Below are positions 9,454 through 18,136 of a stretch of 50,393 bases of DNA, piece after piece; within the stretch, counting starts at the first letter, position 1, and each line of letters starts with the position of its first letter. The notes beneath the pieces were generated by a model. It worked only from the letters and a program-made list of their open reading frames with translations. It ran no database searches and was not told where the DNA came from. Origin of the DNA: Microcoleus sp. bin48.metabat.b7b8b9.023 (GTDB lineage: Bacteria > Cyanobacteriota > Cyanobacteriia > Cyanobacteriales > Microcoleaceae); contig NZ_JAAFKG010000056.1 of the NCBI RefSeq assembly GCF_013299185.1, forward strand, positions 1 to 50,393, read 5' to 3'. The position numbers and the translations under genes were made by a program.

Positions 9454-9804
9454 ATGTCTGTTCAAATTTACGGAATTCCCAACTGCGGAACCTGCAAAAA
9501 AGCTTTCCAGTGGCTCAAAGATAACGATGTCACTTACGAGTTTATTAATACAAAAGAACAGCCACCCACTCGCGAAACCATTCACAACTGGGTAGCTACT
9601 TTAGGTTTTCAACCAATGCGAAATACTTCCGGTCAATCTTACCGCGCCTTGGGCGACGACAAGAAAGAGTGGACGAGTGAAAAATGGGTGGAAGCCTTTG
9701 CTAGAGATGCGATGCTGCTGAAACGTCCTCTTTTTATTAAAGATGGAACGGCTGTTTTAGTAGGTTTCAAAGCCGAAGTAATTCGCGAAAAATTAGGGAT
9801 TTGA
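9454..9804 (+). CDS. Spx/MgsR- or ArsC-like thioredoxin-fold protein
   Basis: 116 residues, the usual length of the ArsC/Spx/YffB group. The N-terminal IYGIPNCGTCKKAFQWL holds a CXXC pair (Cys11, Cys14), which favours the Spx/MgsR-type redox switch over classic one-cysteine arsenate reductase. Later family motifs are NTKEQPPTRETI, RNTSGQSYRALG and LLKRPLFIKDG. Arsenate reduction cannot be excluded from sequence. No ars genes lie nearby. The gene converges on the GNAT gene at 9816. Confidence 0.88.
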   Translation: MSVQIYGIPNCGTCKKAFQWLKDNDVTYEFINTKEQPPTRETIHNWVATLGFQPMRNTSGQSYRALGDDKKEWTSEKWVEAFARDAMLLKRPLFIKDGTAVLVGFKAEVIREKLGI

Positions 9805-9815
9805 ACAAACTAAGT

Positions 9816-10268
9816 TCAGCGTATTTTTCGCATAAACTTCATTTCACCGATATCATCAGTGAAACCCCAGCGTTTGTAAAATGGTATCATTTTCGGCAAA
9901 CAGTTAAGAGACAAATTCTCCACGGCTTGCAGTTGGGGATGATTTAAGACTGCATCCATCAACACCTTACCCAGTCCCATCTTTCTGTATGTTGGGTGGA
10001 CAATTACATCCAAAATTGTGCCTCTGTAGACAAAATCAGTCATGATGCGGGTAAAGCCAATTAGCCGTAGCTTGCGGGGCGGGACGCCATCGCCCTCATC
10101 GACCAAACCAATGATAACATCAGTCGCGGCCAGCATTCTCACCACATCCTCGCGCGTCCGCTTGTCGCACCAAAACTCGTTTTTGTACAAATCCATCAAG
10201 TCGGAAACCTGACTTTCAGTCAAAGTTGCGACAATTCGGTACTTATCCATGTTGTCTGTCATACTCAA
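9816..10268 (-). CDS. GNAT-family N-acetyltransferase
   Basis: 150 residues (144 if the ATG at 10250 is used). The acetyl-CoA site is visible as DVIVHPTYRKMGLGKVLMDAVLNHP, the Q/RxxGxG/A-type motif A, and the fold ends with IPFYKRWGFTDDIGEMKF. The acceptor substrate is unknown. Its start overlaps the 3' end of the upstream ABC exporter gene by 26 bases, so the two are almost certainly translationally coupled and work together. A possible role is modifying the exported compound or self-protection, which is inference. Confidence 0.9.
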   Translation of the reverse strand: MSMTDNMDKYRIVATLTESQVSDLMDLYKNEFWCDKRTREDVVRMLAATDVIIGLVDEGDGVPPRKLRLIGFTRIMTDFVYRGTILDVIVHPTYRKMGLGKVLMDAVLNHPQLQAVENLSLNCLPKMIPFYKRWGFTDDIGEMKFMRKIR

Positions 10269-11862
10269 TTTTACCGTAATCTAGTTTAATTGCGCGATCG
10301 GCTAGATCGAAATAGCGATCGTCGTGAGTGATCGCAAACACCGTTTTTCCGCGCCGTTTCAACTCCGGCAACAACTGCTTGTAAAAAATATCCCGAAAAA
10401 ACGGATCTTGATCCGAAGCCCACTCATCAAACAAATAAATCGGTCTATCTTCCAGATAAGCCGTCAGCAAAGCCAACCGTTTTCGCTGTCCCTGAGACAA
10501 AGCCGTAGTTGACAAAACCCCATCTTTCACCTTAACCTTATTATCTAAATGAAACTCTTGCAGATATTCAGCAGCCTGACTGTCCAAATCGTGATTAGTC
10601 ATTCCCAAAAGGCGATCGAACAAATAGAAATCAGAAAAAATCGCCGAAAAATGCTGCCTGTACCACTCACGATTCTCATCAGTAATCGGCTGTCCATCTA
10701 GCAAAATCTCTCCCGATTCAGGAATGTACAAACCAGTAAGTAACTTAGCAAAAGTAGACTTACCGCTGCCATTTCCACCCATGATAAACACTAACTCACC
10801 AGGATGGAACTTTAAACTAATTTCGCCCAAAACAAAATTACTGTCTTCCTTATCTCCCGGATAGCTGTGAGTAGCCCGCTTCAACTCCAGCATTTTCCAA
10901 TCAGCATTTTTCACTGGTTGAACCGCAGCAGTTATCTCAGCTTGACTCGCCAAAGCCAATCCCATTCTCTCAATTTTTTCTACAGCAGTATTGGCTCGAA
11001 AAATCTCTGGCAGCCTTTCCAAAATATTCTGAAACGGAGACATCAAATAGGTACTTGTCAAAATGTAAGCCGACAAAACAGGAGTAGAAACTGGCACAAA
11101 TTTGGGCAAAGCAAACAATAGCAAACCCATCAACATAAAAAACAGCAATTGCCCGACTCCAATCGCCAGCGCTCCAGTATTCAGGGCCTGCAAATTGTAA
11201 TCGCGGGAATCAGCAGCGCTTACCTGTAATTCTTCAGTAAAAAACTCTTGGCGACGCAAAGAGTGCAGCTTTAGTTCCTTAATTCCGTCAGTAATGCTGC
11301 GAAAATGCTTAAACAATACATCTTTTTCTTCTCTGGCTAAATCGAAGAATTTCCGCATTTTATTAAGCAGCAGTTGTATAGCGCCAATTGTCACCGCCAA
11401 AAAAGCAAAGACAACGGCAAAAACTGCCCCAGAAAGCGTACTTAAATAAATCAAACATCCAACCACAATGGCGATATCAATGCACAGAAAAGGAATCACA
11501 AATATAGTATTGGAAAGCGTTCCCACATCGTCAGTCAGAGTAGCCAGCAAGCGACTAGCGCCCAATTCTTCCAACTGTCGCAAAGGAGAAGACAAAATCC
11601 CTCGGCTTAAACTCAGCCGCAGATTGTAAACAGCTTCTTGAGAAAGGTAGATTAACAAAAATTGGGAGATAACTCCGGTGACGAGGGCTAAAACTGCCAA
11701 TCCCGCAAAATACCAGACTAAATTCTGATTAGAATTATCGCTGATGGCGCGGTTGATGAAAGCAATTAACTGCGCGCTACAACCACCGCTAATTAAGCCT
11801 GTGAGTATGGCGATGGAAACATTCAACCAAGAAGCTTTTAATAGTAGCCAAATTACATTCAT
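10243..11862 (-). CDS. Cyclic-peptide-export-type ABC transporter (fused permease and ATPase)
   Basis: 539-residue half-transporter. About six membrane helices lie in residues 1-285, and the nucleotide-binding domain follows from about 330. Walker A is MGGNGSGKSTFAKLL (about 355-369), the signature is ALSQGQRKRLALL (about 455) and Walker B is IYLFDEWASDQDP (about 476). The D-loop form DEWASDQDP and the signature LSQGQ are typical of the PvdE/SyrD-like cyclic peptide/siderophore exporters rather than of MsbA. No peptide synthetase or precursor gene is in the window, so the cargo is unknown. It is co-transcribed with the overlapping GNAT gene. A palindromic repeat (11885-11944) separates it from the Uma2 gene upstream. 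Confidence 0.88.
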   Translation of the reverse strand: MNVIWLLLKASWLNVSIAILTGLISGGCSAQLIAFINRAISDNSNQNLVWYFAGLAVLALVTGVISQFLLIYLSQEAVYNLRLSLSRGILSSPLRQLEELGASRLLATLTDDVGTLSNTIFVIPFLCIDIAIVVGCLIYLSTLSGAVFAVVFAFLAVTIGAIQLLLNKMRKFFDLAREEKDVLFKHFRSITDGIKELKLHSLRRQEFFTEELQVSAADSRDYNLQALNTGALAIGVGQLLFFMLMGLLLFALPKFVPVSTPVLSAYILTSTYLMSPFQNILERLPEIFRANTAVEKIERMGLALASQAEITAAVQPVKNADWKMLELKRATHSYPGDKEDSNFVLGEISLKFHPGELVFIMGGNGSGKSTFAKLLTGLYIPESGEILLDGQPITDENREWYRQHFSAIFSDFYLFDRLLGMTNHDLDSQAAEYLQEFHLDNKVKVKDGVLSTTALSQGQRKRLALLTAYLEDRPIYLFDEWASDQDPFFRDIFYKQLLPELKRRGKTVFAITHDDRYFDLADRAIKLDYGKIEYDRQHG

Positions 11863-11884
11863 GCAATCTTATTCCTTGATAGCT

Positions 11885-11944
11885 GTTTGTAGTTAGGACT
11901 TTAGTCCTCAGATTTTATGAGGACTAAAGTCCTCACTACGAACC
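11885..11944. repeat. Dispersed hairpin repeat (GTAGTGAGGACTTTAGTCC family)
   Basis: TTGTAGTTAGGACTTTAGTCCTCA faces its near-complement TGAGGACTAAAGTCCTCACTACGAAC, making a long stem; each arm is itself palindromic (GGACTTTAGTCC). Related copies occur at 13116-13175, 22592-22618, 25744-25805 and three times at 42867-43006. Confidence 0.9.
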
Positions 11945-11947
11945 AAA

Positions 11948-12553
11948 TTACTGAGGCAATTCTGTCTCGTCTGTTTCAAATACAACCAACTCATAAATAT
12001 CGCTCATAGACATTTGCACTTCCAGCGCAGCGAAGGAAACTATTGCTGATTCTCCCTCATATTCCCGAAATAACCAATCATTCGATTCGTTTTTAATATA
12101 TTGTGTGACTAAAAACTCAGATTGATTGACTAACACATATTCACGGAATTCAGGAATCGATCGATACAACCGAAACTTATCATCTTTATCGAAATCCTTA
12201 GTAGACTTAGAAAGCACTTCTACAATCAGCACAGGATTGAGTATTTCATCTTTCCGTCCCTCTGTGCAAACTAATTCTCCTTCAACTACCATCACATCTG
12301 GATAAGTTCCGCGTCGATACCGAGGAATCCACAACCGCAAATCGCTCATAAATGGTCTGGCATTCTTTCCCCGCAAAGCAGATTTCAAGAAGGCATAAAT
12401 ATTACCGATTATCTGGCTGTGATTAATTGTGCCACCTGTCATTTTTACAATTTCTCCATCGCGATATTCATTTCTAAACTCCGCAGCTTCTTCTAATTGT
12501 CGGTACTCATCGGCTGTATGAAACTTGGGCTTATTTTTTACTAACATTTTCAC
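11948..12553 (-). CDS. Uma2 family (DUF820) endonuclease-like protein
   Basis: 201 residues with the PD-(D/E)XK-like core of the Uma2 family: EYRDGEIVKMTGGTINHSQIIGNIY at the N-terminus, YPDVMVVEGE (catalytic Asp) and PVLIVEVLSKSTKDFDKDDKF (Glu-x-Leu-Ser motif), then YRSIPEFREYVLVNQ. Cyanobacteria carry many paralogues of unknown cellular role, and nuclease activity is inferred from fold. A GAGGTG ribosome site precedes the ATG. It lies 21 bases downstream of osmC, so the two may share a transcript. Confidence 0.93.
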   Translation of the reverse strand: MKMLVKNKPKFHTADEYRQLEEAAEFRNEYRDGEIVKMTGGTINHSQIIGNIYAFLKSALRGKNARPFMSDLRLWIPRYRRGTYPDVMVVEGELVCTEGRKDEILNPVLIVEVLSKSTKDFDKDDKFRLYRSIPEFREYVLVNQSEFLVTQYIKNESNDWLFREYEGESAIVSFAALEVQMSMSDIYELVVFETDETELPQ

Positions 12554-12574
12554 CTCAGGGATTGCGACTATTTT

Positions 12575-13063
12575 TTAATTCTTGACTTCGGAACCCTTGA
12601 CTTCAATAACTGTTGCTTCATTCAGTACGGGAAAATTTACCGAATTCGCAATATAACAAACATGATGTGCATTATCGTGCAAGTTTCGTGCTTTTTCTAG
12701 ATCGTGACCAGCTTCGATGGTTACTTTCGGACGTAGCATTACCTCTGTAAATCTAATTTTGCCATCTTTTTGTGTCATTTTGCCCGTCGCTTCATCCGAG
12801 TAAGAAATTACCGGAATCCCAGCACGAGCACACAAAGCGAGATAGCTCAACATATGACAAGCTGACAGCGACATTACCAATAAGTCTTCAGGATTGTACA
12901 GCGCAGCATCGCCTCGAAAAGTTGGGTCTGCTGAACCTAGGAAGGGCGGCTTGCCCTCGATATTTATTGTATACTCGCGAGAATAGGCATCATAAGATGA
13001 AGTATAACCTTGACTGGCACCTGTCCAAACTGTGTGGATGCGATAGGTGTGTTCTTTGCTCAT
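12575..13063 (-). CDS. OsmC/Ohr family peroxiredoxin-like protein
   Basis: 162 residues with the two redox cysteines of the family, Cys69 (LVMSLSACHMLSYLALC) and Cys136 (HHVCYIANSVNFPV). Such proteins reduce organic hydroperoxides. The general OsmC-like subgroup is more likely than Ohr because the first Cys motif is SACHMLSYL. Cytosolic. The preceding gap (13064-13248) contains a dispersed hairpin repeat and the ndhB terminator, so osmC must have its own promoter. Confidence 0.93.
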   Translation of the reverse strand: MSKEHTYRIHTVWTGASQGYTSSYDAYSREYTINIEGKPPFLGSADPTFRGDAALYNPEDLLVMSLSACHMLSYLALCARAGIPVISYSDEATGKMTQKDGKIRFTEVMLRPKVTIEAGHDLEKARNLHDNAHHVCYIANSVNFPVLNEATVIEVKGSEVKN

Positions 13064-13115
13064 TATATATTAATTAGCTAGTTAACATTTTAATTAATAT
13101 TATATCACAGGAACA

Positions 13116-13175
13116 GTTTGTAGTGAGGACTTCAGTCCTCAGGATTTGATGCGGACTGAAGTCCTCACTACGAAC
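13116..13175. repeat. Dispersed hairpin repeat (GTAGTGAGGACTTCAGTCC family)
   Basis: GTTTGTAGTGAGGACTTCAG faces CTGAAGTCCTCACTACGAAC across a short spacer. Same family as 11885-11944, between osmC and the ndhB terminator. Confidence 0.9.
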
Positions 13176-13190
13176 AGATTTTTTAGATAT

Positions 13191-13221
13191 AAAAAGCGCC
13201 TAACTTGTTACAGTTAGGCGC
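13191..13221 (-). terminator. Rho-independent terminator of ndhB
   Basis: Read on the minus strand, GCGCCTAAC - 8-base loop - GTTAGGCGC is followed directly by TTTTT. It begins 28 bases after the ndhB stop codon. A perfect 9-base stem with a U-tract makes this the clearest terminator in the window. Confidence 0.9.
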
Positions 13222-13248
13222 TATATCATCTTTCAGAATTCGCGCAAA

Positions 13249-14820
13249 TTAATCGTTGCGAGATAAAAGATTTGATTCAACTTTCGCAGTCGCCACTGGT
13301 ACAATTCGAGTTAATGCCGATTGCAGCATGGGAGTTTTGGTGACAGAATCGTTTGCCAAGTTAAACAAAGGATTCGATAAAACTCCTGCCAAAGTTGTGG
13401 CAACTAAGGTGAGTACAACGCTGACTTGCAATGGCCGCATTCCCTGAAGGTTCCAGCGAACGGGTGGATAATTTTTCACTGCGTCGGACATTTCTTGAGG
13501 CTCTTTTACTACCATCATTTTGACGACGCGGATGTAGTAGTAAATTGAAACTACGCTGGTAATTAATCCCAGGATAACTAAGCCGTAAAGTCCTGCTTGC
13601 CAGCCTGCCCAGAATAGATAAATTTTGCCGAAGAATCCAGCTAGGGGCGGAATTCCACCGAGGGAAAGCAGGCAAATACTTAAGGCTAATGTTAGCAGCG
13701 GGTCTTTTTGGTACAAACCAGAGTATTCGCTGATTTGGTCGGTTCCAGTCCGCAGGGAGAAGAGGATGATGCAGGCGAAAGCGCCTAGGTTCATAAACAG
13801 GTAAACCAACATATAAAATATCATGCTGGAGTAACCGGCTTCGGTTCCTGCGACTAAACCAATCATCACAAATCCGGCTTGGGCGATCGACGAATAAGCT
13901 AAAAGCCGCTTCATGCTAGTCTGGGCGAGGGCGACTACATTGCCCAACACCATGCTGAGTATGGCTAAGGCTGTAAATACGAAGTGCCACTGTTCGGTAA
14001 GTGCGGGGAATGCACTGGTTAATAACCGAATGGCTAGGGCAAAACCGGCGGCTTTGGAACCGACGGAAAGGAAGGCGACAACGGGTGTTGGCGAACCTTC
14101 GTAAACGTCTGGAGTCCACTGGTGAAAGGGAACTGCGGAGATTTTGAAGGCGATTCCGGCGATCGCAAAAATCAATGCAATCACCAAACCAAGAGATTCA
14201 CCATTATTAACTGTAGAAAGGTTGGCTGCGATCGCACTTAGAGTAGTTTGGCCGCCAGACAATCCGTACAGCAGTGAAATACCGTAGAGAAACACCGCCG
14301 AAGAAGATGCACCAATTAACAAATATTTCAAAGCAGCTTCATTGGAACGCGGATCGCGTTTTGTGTAACCCGTCAGCAAATAAGACGAGATACTCAGAGT
14401 TTCCAACGAAATAAAAATCATCACCAATTCATCAGCGCCGCTGAGGAACATTCCCCCCAAAGTAGCGCTGAGCAAAATGCCGATAAATTCCGCTAAAGCA
14501 GTACCCGTTTGCAGTACGTAGCGCACGGATATCAAAATAGTGACAGCCGCCGTCAAAGCGATAATTCCGCGAAACACCAAACTCAAGGCATCGCTGTTAA
14601 AACCGCCCAGAAACGAGATAGTGTTAGTGTTATCCCACTGCAAACACAAGGCACCGACGGCGGCGAGCAAACCCGCAACGGCAACGTAGGGAGTCCAACT
14701 AGAGGAACTGCGGCCTACGATTAAATCGCCGACGAGAACCACCAAGAGGGTGATGATGACAATTCCCTCGGGTAAGATAGTTCCAGCGTTTAGCTGGGCT
14801 GCAAGAGTAGCAAAATCCAT
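13249..14820 (-). CDS. ndhB: NAD(P)H-quinone oxidoreductase subunit 2 (NDH-1 subunit N)
   Basis: Proton-pumping membrane-arm subunit of cyanobacterial NDH-1, which serves respiration, cyclic electron flow and CO2 uptake in the thylakoid membrane. The start chosen is the ATG at 14820 ([19 protein letters not shown]), the usual family N-terminus, giving 523 residues. A GTG four codons upstream (14832) is also possible. About 14 hydrophobic helices are visible, with conserved [33 protein letters not shown] and [16 protein letters not shown] segments, the last a hallmark of the proton-channel subunits. It stands alone, as ndhB normally does in cyanobacteria, and ends in a strong terminator. Confidence 0.98.
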   Translation of the reverse strand: MDFATLAAQLNAGTILPEGIVIITLLVVLVGDLIVGRSSSSWTPYVAVAGLLAAVGALCLQWDNTNTISFLGGFNSDALSLVFRGIIALTAAVTILISVRYVLQTGTALAEFIGILLSATLGGMFLSGADELVMIFISLETLSISSYLLTGYTKRDPRSNEAALKYLLIGASSSAVFLYGISLLYGLSGGQTTLSAIAANLSTVNNGESLGLVIALIFAIAGIAFKISAVPFHQWTPDVYEGSPTPVVAFLSVGSKAAGFALAIRLLTSAFPALTEQWHFVFTALAILSMVLGNVVALAQTSMKRLLAYSSIAQAGFVMIGLVAGTEAGYSSMIFYMLVYLFMNLGAFACIILFSLRTGTDQISEYSGLYQKDPLLTLALSICLLSLGGIPPLAGFFGKIYLFWAGWQAGLYGLVILGLITSVVSIYYYIRVVKMMVVKEPQEMSDAVKNYPPVRWNLQGMRPLQVSVVLTLVATTLAGVLSNPLFNLANDSVTKTPMLQSALTRIVPVATAKVESNLLSRND

Positions 14821-15007
14821 ATTTTCAGTCACGTTGGGTAATACAGGCCCAAAAGGCTGTAATGGGCAGTTAGCTCGTAAAAATTCTTTACCAAACTGGA
14901 TTGTAGCTGATTAGAGCTTCGCGATCCCAGTTTTGAGATGTTTGTTGCCAGATAAGTTGATACAAGGTACGTAGTTGCTCTCTTTGCGCTCTTTCATATA
15001 GATTTAA

Positions 15008-15033
15008 AGAGCGCTGAAGCGCAACAACATACC
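15008..15033. repeat. Dispersed repeat (GCGCTGAAGCGCAACAAC family)
   Basis: AGAGCGCTGAAGCGCAACAA with a short tail. It is a half copy of the hairpin family also seen at 17149-17174, 22416-22504 and 23691-23754. It lies in the gap between ndhB and the truncated methyltransferase. Confidence 0.75.
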
Positions 15034-15100
15034 TAAGCGTTAACTCCCATATTCTGCCAGTTGCGTCCAGGTGTGTAAAAAATCCCACCAATTACTCGGC

Positions 15101-15337
15101 ATGACTGACTCGCTAAGTGCCTACAAACAGCAGATTCTGAATGACTTTAACAACCGTCCGGATTACGAAAATGAATTTCACAAACGGGCGGCAACTCGGT
15201 TAGTAGAATTAGCCAAATTGCGATCGCACCAGCAAGTTCTAGATATCGCTACCGGCACAGGTTTAGCGGCGGTTGCTGTGGCCCAGATTGTTGGCGCTGG
15301 GGGGTTCGCTTCACCCCTTGACACTGACGCTACGTGA
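15101..15337 (+). pseudogene. Truncated SAM-dependent methyltransferase (N-terminal fragment)
   Basis: 78 residues reading as the start of a class I methyltransferase: a helical lead (YKQQILNDFNNRPDYENEFHKRAATRLVELA), then SAM-binding motif I, VLDIATGTGLAAVAVAQIVG. Right after motif I the sequence turns into unrelated residues (GGFASPLDTDAT) and stops, so the rest of the Rossmann fold is missing. A normal protein of this kind is about 250 residues. The junction near 15295 is followed 60 bases later by the MerR gene, suggesting an ancestral methyltransferase gene damaged by deletion or insertion. Confidence 0.75.
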
Positions 15338-15400
15338 GGGTTTTACGATTGATTCATTGATTCATTGAGCGATCGACTCTGAACCGAAAGGAGAAAAGCT

Positions 15401-16141
15401 ATGCCACCCTTGGCGATGAAAGTCGGCGATTTGGCAAAACAAACAGGTGTCTCCGTGCGGACACTGCATTACTACGAAGAAATTGGTTTACTCTCGCCGT
15501 CGGGGCGGACTGAAACAGGCTATCGGCTGTATGCGAATAATGACATTATCCGCTTGCAGCAAATCGTATCGCTGCGACAAATAGGCTTTTCCTTAGAGGA
15601 AATCCGAGAATGTTTGGAACAGCGCAATTTCTCGCTACAGCAAATCATTCAACTCCATCTAGTGCGTCTGAAAGAACAGATTGATTTGTCTCATCGATTG
15701 CTCAACCGATTAGAGTCTATTTCTAGCAGTTTACAATCGAAAGAATCGGTTTCTGTCGAAAATTTGATTCAAACAATTGAGGCAATTTGTATGTTTGAGA
15801 AATACTATACGCCCGAACAGTTGGAAGCCATCAAGCAACGCCGGGAGTTGTTGGGTGAGGAACGAATCCAGCAAAGTCAAACAGATTGGCAAGAACTCAT
15901 TGAACAGGTTCGGACTCAAATGGAAAACGGCACATATCCGGCTGACGAATTGGTGCAAGTCTTGGCTCGACGCTGGCTAGAACTGGTTCAGGAATTCACA
16001 GGAGGCAATGCCGAAATTGCGCGATCGCTCAACAATATGTATCAACAGGAAGGAGTAGAGGTTGTCTCCCAGGGTGGACTTGATTCAGCCGTGTCTGAAT
16101 ATATCGGCAGGGCGATCGCAGCCTTGAAACAATCAGCATAG
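15401..16141 (+). CDS. MerR-family regulator with TipAS effector domain
   Basis: 246 residues. The MerR winged helix is at residues 6-75: MKVGDLAKQTGVSVRTLHYY, EEIGLLSP, YRLYANNDIIRLQQIVSLRQIGFSLEEI. A dimerisation coiled coil follows (about 85-125). The C-terminal half (YTPEQLEAIKQRRELLGEE to the end) has the helical TipAS pattern that binds thiopeptide-like or other small ligands. A GGAG ribosome site six to nine bases upstream supports the ATG at 15401. MerR proteins usually activate an adjacent gene. Here the upstream neighbour is the broken methyltransferase, so the target may be lost or elsewhere. Confidence 0.92.
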   Translation: MPPLAMKVGDLAKQTGVSVRTLHYYEEIGLLSPSGRTETGYRLYANNDIIRLQQIVSLRQIGFSLEEIRECLEQRNFSLQQIIQLHLVRLKEQIDLSHRLLNRLESISSSLQSKESVSVENLIQTIEAICMFEKYYTPEQLEAIKQRRELLGEERIQQSQTDWQELIEQVRTQMENGTYPADELVQVLARRWLELVQEFTGGNAEIARSLNNMYQQEGVEVVSQGGLDSAVSEYIGRAIAALKQSA

Positions 16142-16185
16142 CGAGTTTCCAGAGGCGGATGAAATACACAACACGGGAATGCCGT

Positions 16186-16310
16186 GGGCTGCATCTGGTG
16201 CAAGGCCAATATATCCGTAGGGGCGAAGCATGACCGCAATCAATATGGGATTATAACTAATAACTTATATGCGGTCATGCTTCTTCAGGCTTCAAAAACC
16301 AGATGTACCC
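16186..16310. repeat. Palindromic MITE-like repeat, copy 2
   Basis: Opposite orientation to 2873-3005. The inner arms GGGGCGAAGCATGACCGCA and TGCGGTCATGCTTC surround a core that matches the reverse complement of copy 1. The outer arms are GCATCTGG (left) and CCAGATGTACCC (right). ATATCCGTAGGGG next to the left arm also matches copy 1. No coding capacity. Confidence 0.8.
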
Positions 16311-16349
16311 ATGCCGTGTCCCTACCCGATATCGGTATTTCCAGCAATT

Positions 16350-16970
16350 TTATCCTTCAGTCAATCCCGCTTGAAAAATCTGTTGTGCCTTCAACTTCAA
16401 CTCGGGAAAAGTTAGCGACTCAATCCTATCATCTCCCCGAAATTGACTAACTTCATACTCACCATCAACCAACCGATAAATCGAGATAGTCGGTTGCTTG
16501 GGATTCCCAATAAACCTGCGACCGCCCAAACCGAGATAATCCACAATCCAGTATTCAGGAATCCCAATTAGTTCGTATTCACCTACCTTTTTTATGTAGT
16601 CATCTTGCCAATTCGTGCTAACGACTTCAACAACCAGCGGAATTGATGCGCCTTGAGTCACAGTGGAGAATTTTTCCCACAGAGGTTCTGAGGCTAAATT
16701 GGTTTCATTTAATATCAGAACGTCCGGCGAATAAGCTGATTCGTTTTCGGACGACTTAACTAATGCTTCTTTGGGGATGAAGTATGGCAGGTTTAGGCGA
16801 TCGAATTGCGCGGTCAATTTTCTGGCTGCAAAACCGACAACTGTTTCATGCTTTCCTAATGGCTGTGACATTTCAACAATCTCTCCATTGTGCAGTTCAT
16901 AGTGTCCGTTTTCCGGCTTCCATTCCGCAAATTCTTCAAAAGTTAGCGTTTTAGTTGCTATTTGAATCAT
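16350..16970 (-). CDS. Uma2 family (DUF820) endonuclease-like protein
   Basis: Second Uma2 paralogue in the window, 206 residues from the ATG at 16970, chosen because AAGGAG lies about eight bases upstream. A longer frame to 17018 lacks such a site. Family motifs are GHYELHNGEIVEMSQPLGKH, SAYSPDVLILNE (Asp) and IPLVVEVVSTNWQDDYIKKVGEYELIGIPEYWIVDYLGLGG (Glu, then a Lys-containing helix). Nuclease function is inferred from fold, and the biological role is unknown. It is monocistronic. Confidence 0.93.
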   Translation of the reverse strand: MIQIATKTLTFEEFAEWKPENGHYELHNGEIVEMSQPLGKHETVVGFAARKLTAQFDRLNLPYFIPKEALVKSSENESAYSPDVLILNETNLASEPLWEKFSTVTQGASIPLVVEVVSTNWQDDYIKKVGEYELIGIPEYWIVDYLGLGGRRFIGNPKQPTISIYRLVDGEYEVSQFRGDDRIESLTFPELKLKAQQIFQAGLTEG

Positions 16971-17148
16971 GGCTATTCTCCTTAGTGATGAATCGGGCGG
17001 GCTAGAAGCCCACCCCACAAGATAAACTCACTCTTTGTGGCACAGGCCGGAAAGCCTGTTCAAGAAAATAAGGCTAAATGCAAGTTCTTACCTATAGCCT
17101 TTCTCAAAAAGATGAGGTGTAACTGACAGATCGATAATCACTAAACTC

Positions 17149-17174
17149 AGAGGGCTGAAGCCCAACAACGTACC
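17149..17174. repeat. Dispersed repeat (GGGCTGAAGCCCAACAACGTACC)
   Basis: Half copy of the TTGTTGGGCTTCAGCCC repeat family, in the 210-base gap between Uma2 and the FetB gene. The rest of the gap shows no recognisable signal. Confidence 0.75.
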
Positions 17175-17229
17175 TCATGTTTCTGATAAGCGCTATTCAT
17201 ATTATAAATGCCCAAAGCCCCATTCCCAA

Positions 17230-18009
17230 TTACCATTTGATTAATTGTGCATCTTGATTAAAAAACCTCCGACACAATCCCTCAGTCAATAATAGAGTGG
17301 CAATTAAAGTTGCTAGCACCAACACAAACATAATCAAAATTTGGTAAGATGCTGCATCCAAAGGACTGACACCGCTCAACATTTGACCCGTCATCATTCC
17401 CGGTAATGTCACGATTCCCACGACTGTCATTGTGTTTAATGTCGGGATTAATCCAGCTTTAATCGCATCTTTCCGGTACTGTTTTACTGCTTGCTGCGGA
17501 GTCGATCCTAAACTTAAATGGGTTTCTATTTCTAATTGGCTGCTGTTAACTGTACTCACAAGTCTTTCACCAGCGATCGCCCCTGAGTTCATCGCATTGC
17601 CCAAAATCATCCCCGCTAGGGGAATCAAATACTGCGGTTCGTACCAGGGATCAGGTTGCAAAATTAGTAAGTGTGTATAGGCGAGAGTAAACGCCGTACC
17701 GATCGATATCGAACCCACAACTAACGGCAGCAAGTGCTTGATTTTTTTGCTAATCCGGTTGGTGGCCACCATGCTAGCCGTTGTCAGCATGATTGCTAAC
17801 ACTGCTAACACCAGCCACGGATTTTTACCCTCCGGCGCAAACACCACGGCGAGCACGTAGCCGACTCCGATTAGCTGGATCAAGGTGCGCCCTGCCGCGA
17901 TCGCCAGAGCCCCTTCCAAGCCCAATCCCTGCCACGCCGAAAGCCCGATCGCGATCGCCACCATCCCCAAAGCCCAACCCAAATCAGTAAAATCTAGGAG
18001 AATTAACAT
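17230..18009 (-). CDS. fetB: FetB-like ABC transporter permease (UPF0014)
   Basis: 259 residues with about seven membrane spans, the length and pattern of the FetB/YbbM family. Conserved segments are LAIAAGRTLIQLIGVGYVL near the start, LIPLAGMILGNAMNSGAIAGERL (mid-protein signature) and GLIPTLNTMTVVGIVTLPGMMTGQMLSG. In E. coli FetAB the permease pairs with an ATPase for iron efflux. No fetA-like ATPase gene is adjacent here, so the partner must be encoded elsewhere, and the iron role is by family only. Confidence 0.9.
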   Translation of the reverse strand: MLILLDFTDLGWALGMVAIAIGLSAWQGLGLEGALAIAAGRTLIQLIGVGYVLAVVFAPEGKNPWLVLAVLAIMLTTASMVATNRISKKIKHLLPLVVGSISIGTAFTLAYTHLLILQPDPWYEPQYLIPLAGMILGNAMNSGAIAGERLVSTVNSSQLEIETHLSLGSTPQQAVKQYRKDAIKAGLIPTLNTMTVVGIVTLPGMMTGQMLSGVSPLDAASYQILIMFVLVLATLIATLLLTEGLCRRFFNQDAQLIKW

Positions 18010-18136
18010 CCGCGCTCCCTTTCTATAAAGTGATTGTTTGCCCGTCCAACTATAAGATATTTGAATAAAGGTTTCTGAGAAACAGTTTTGCTGTAAGAAT
18101 TTGCTTTGATAATGGTTGCAATTTGTGGTGTCAAGA

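Noticed and set aside
14888..15091. 67-residue minus-strand reading frame between ndhB and the methyltransferase fragment
   Set aside because: It runs through a dispersed repeat (15008-15033), has no ribosome site and no family-like sequence.
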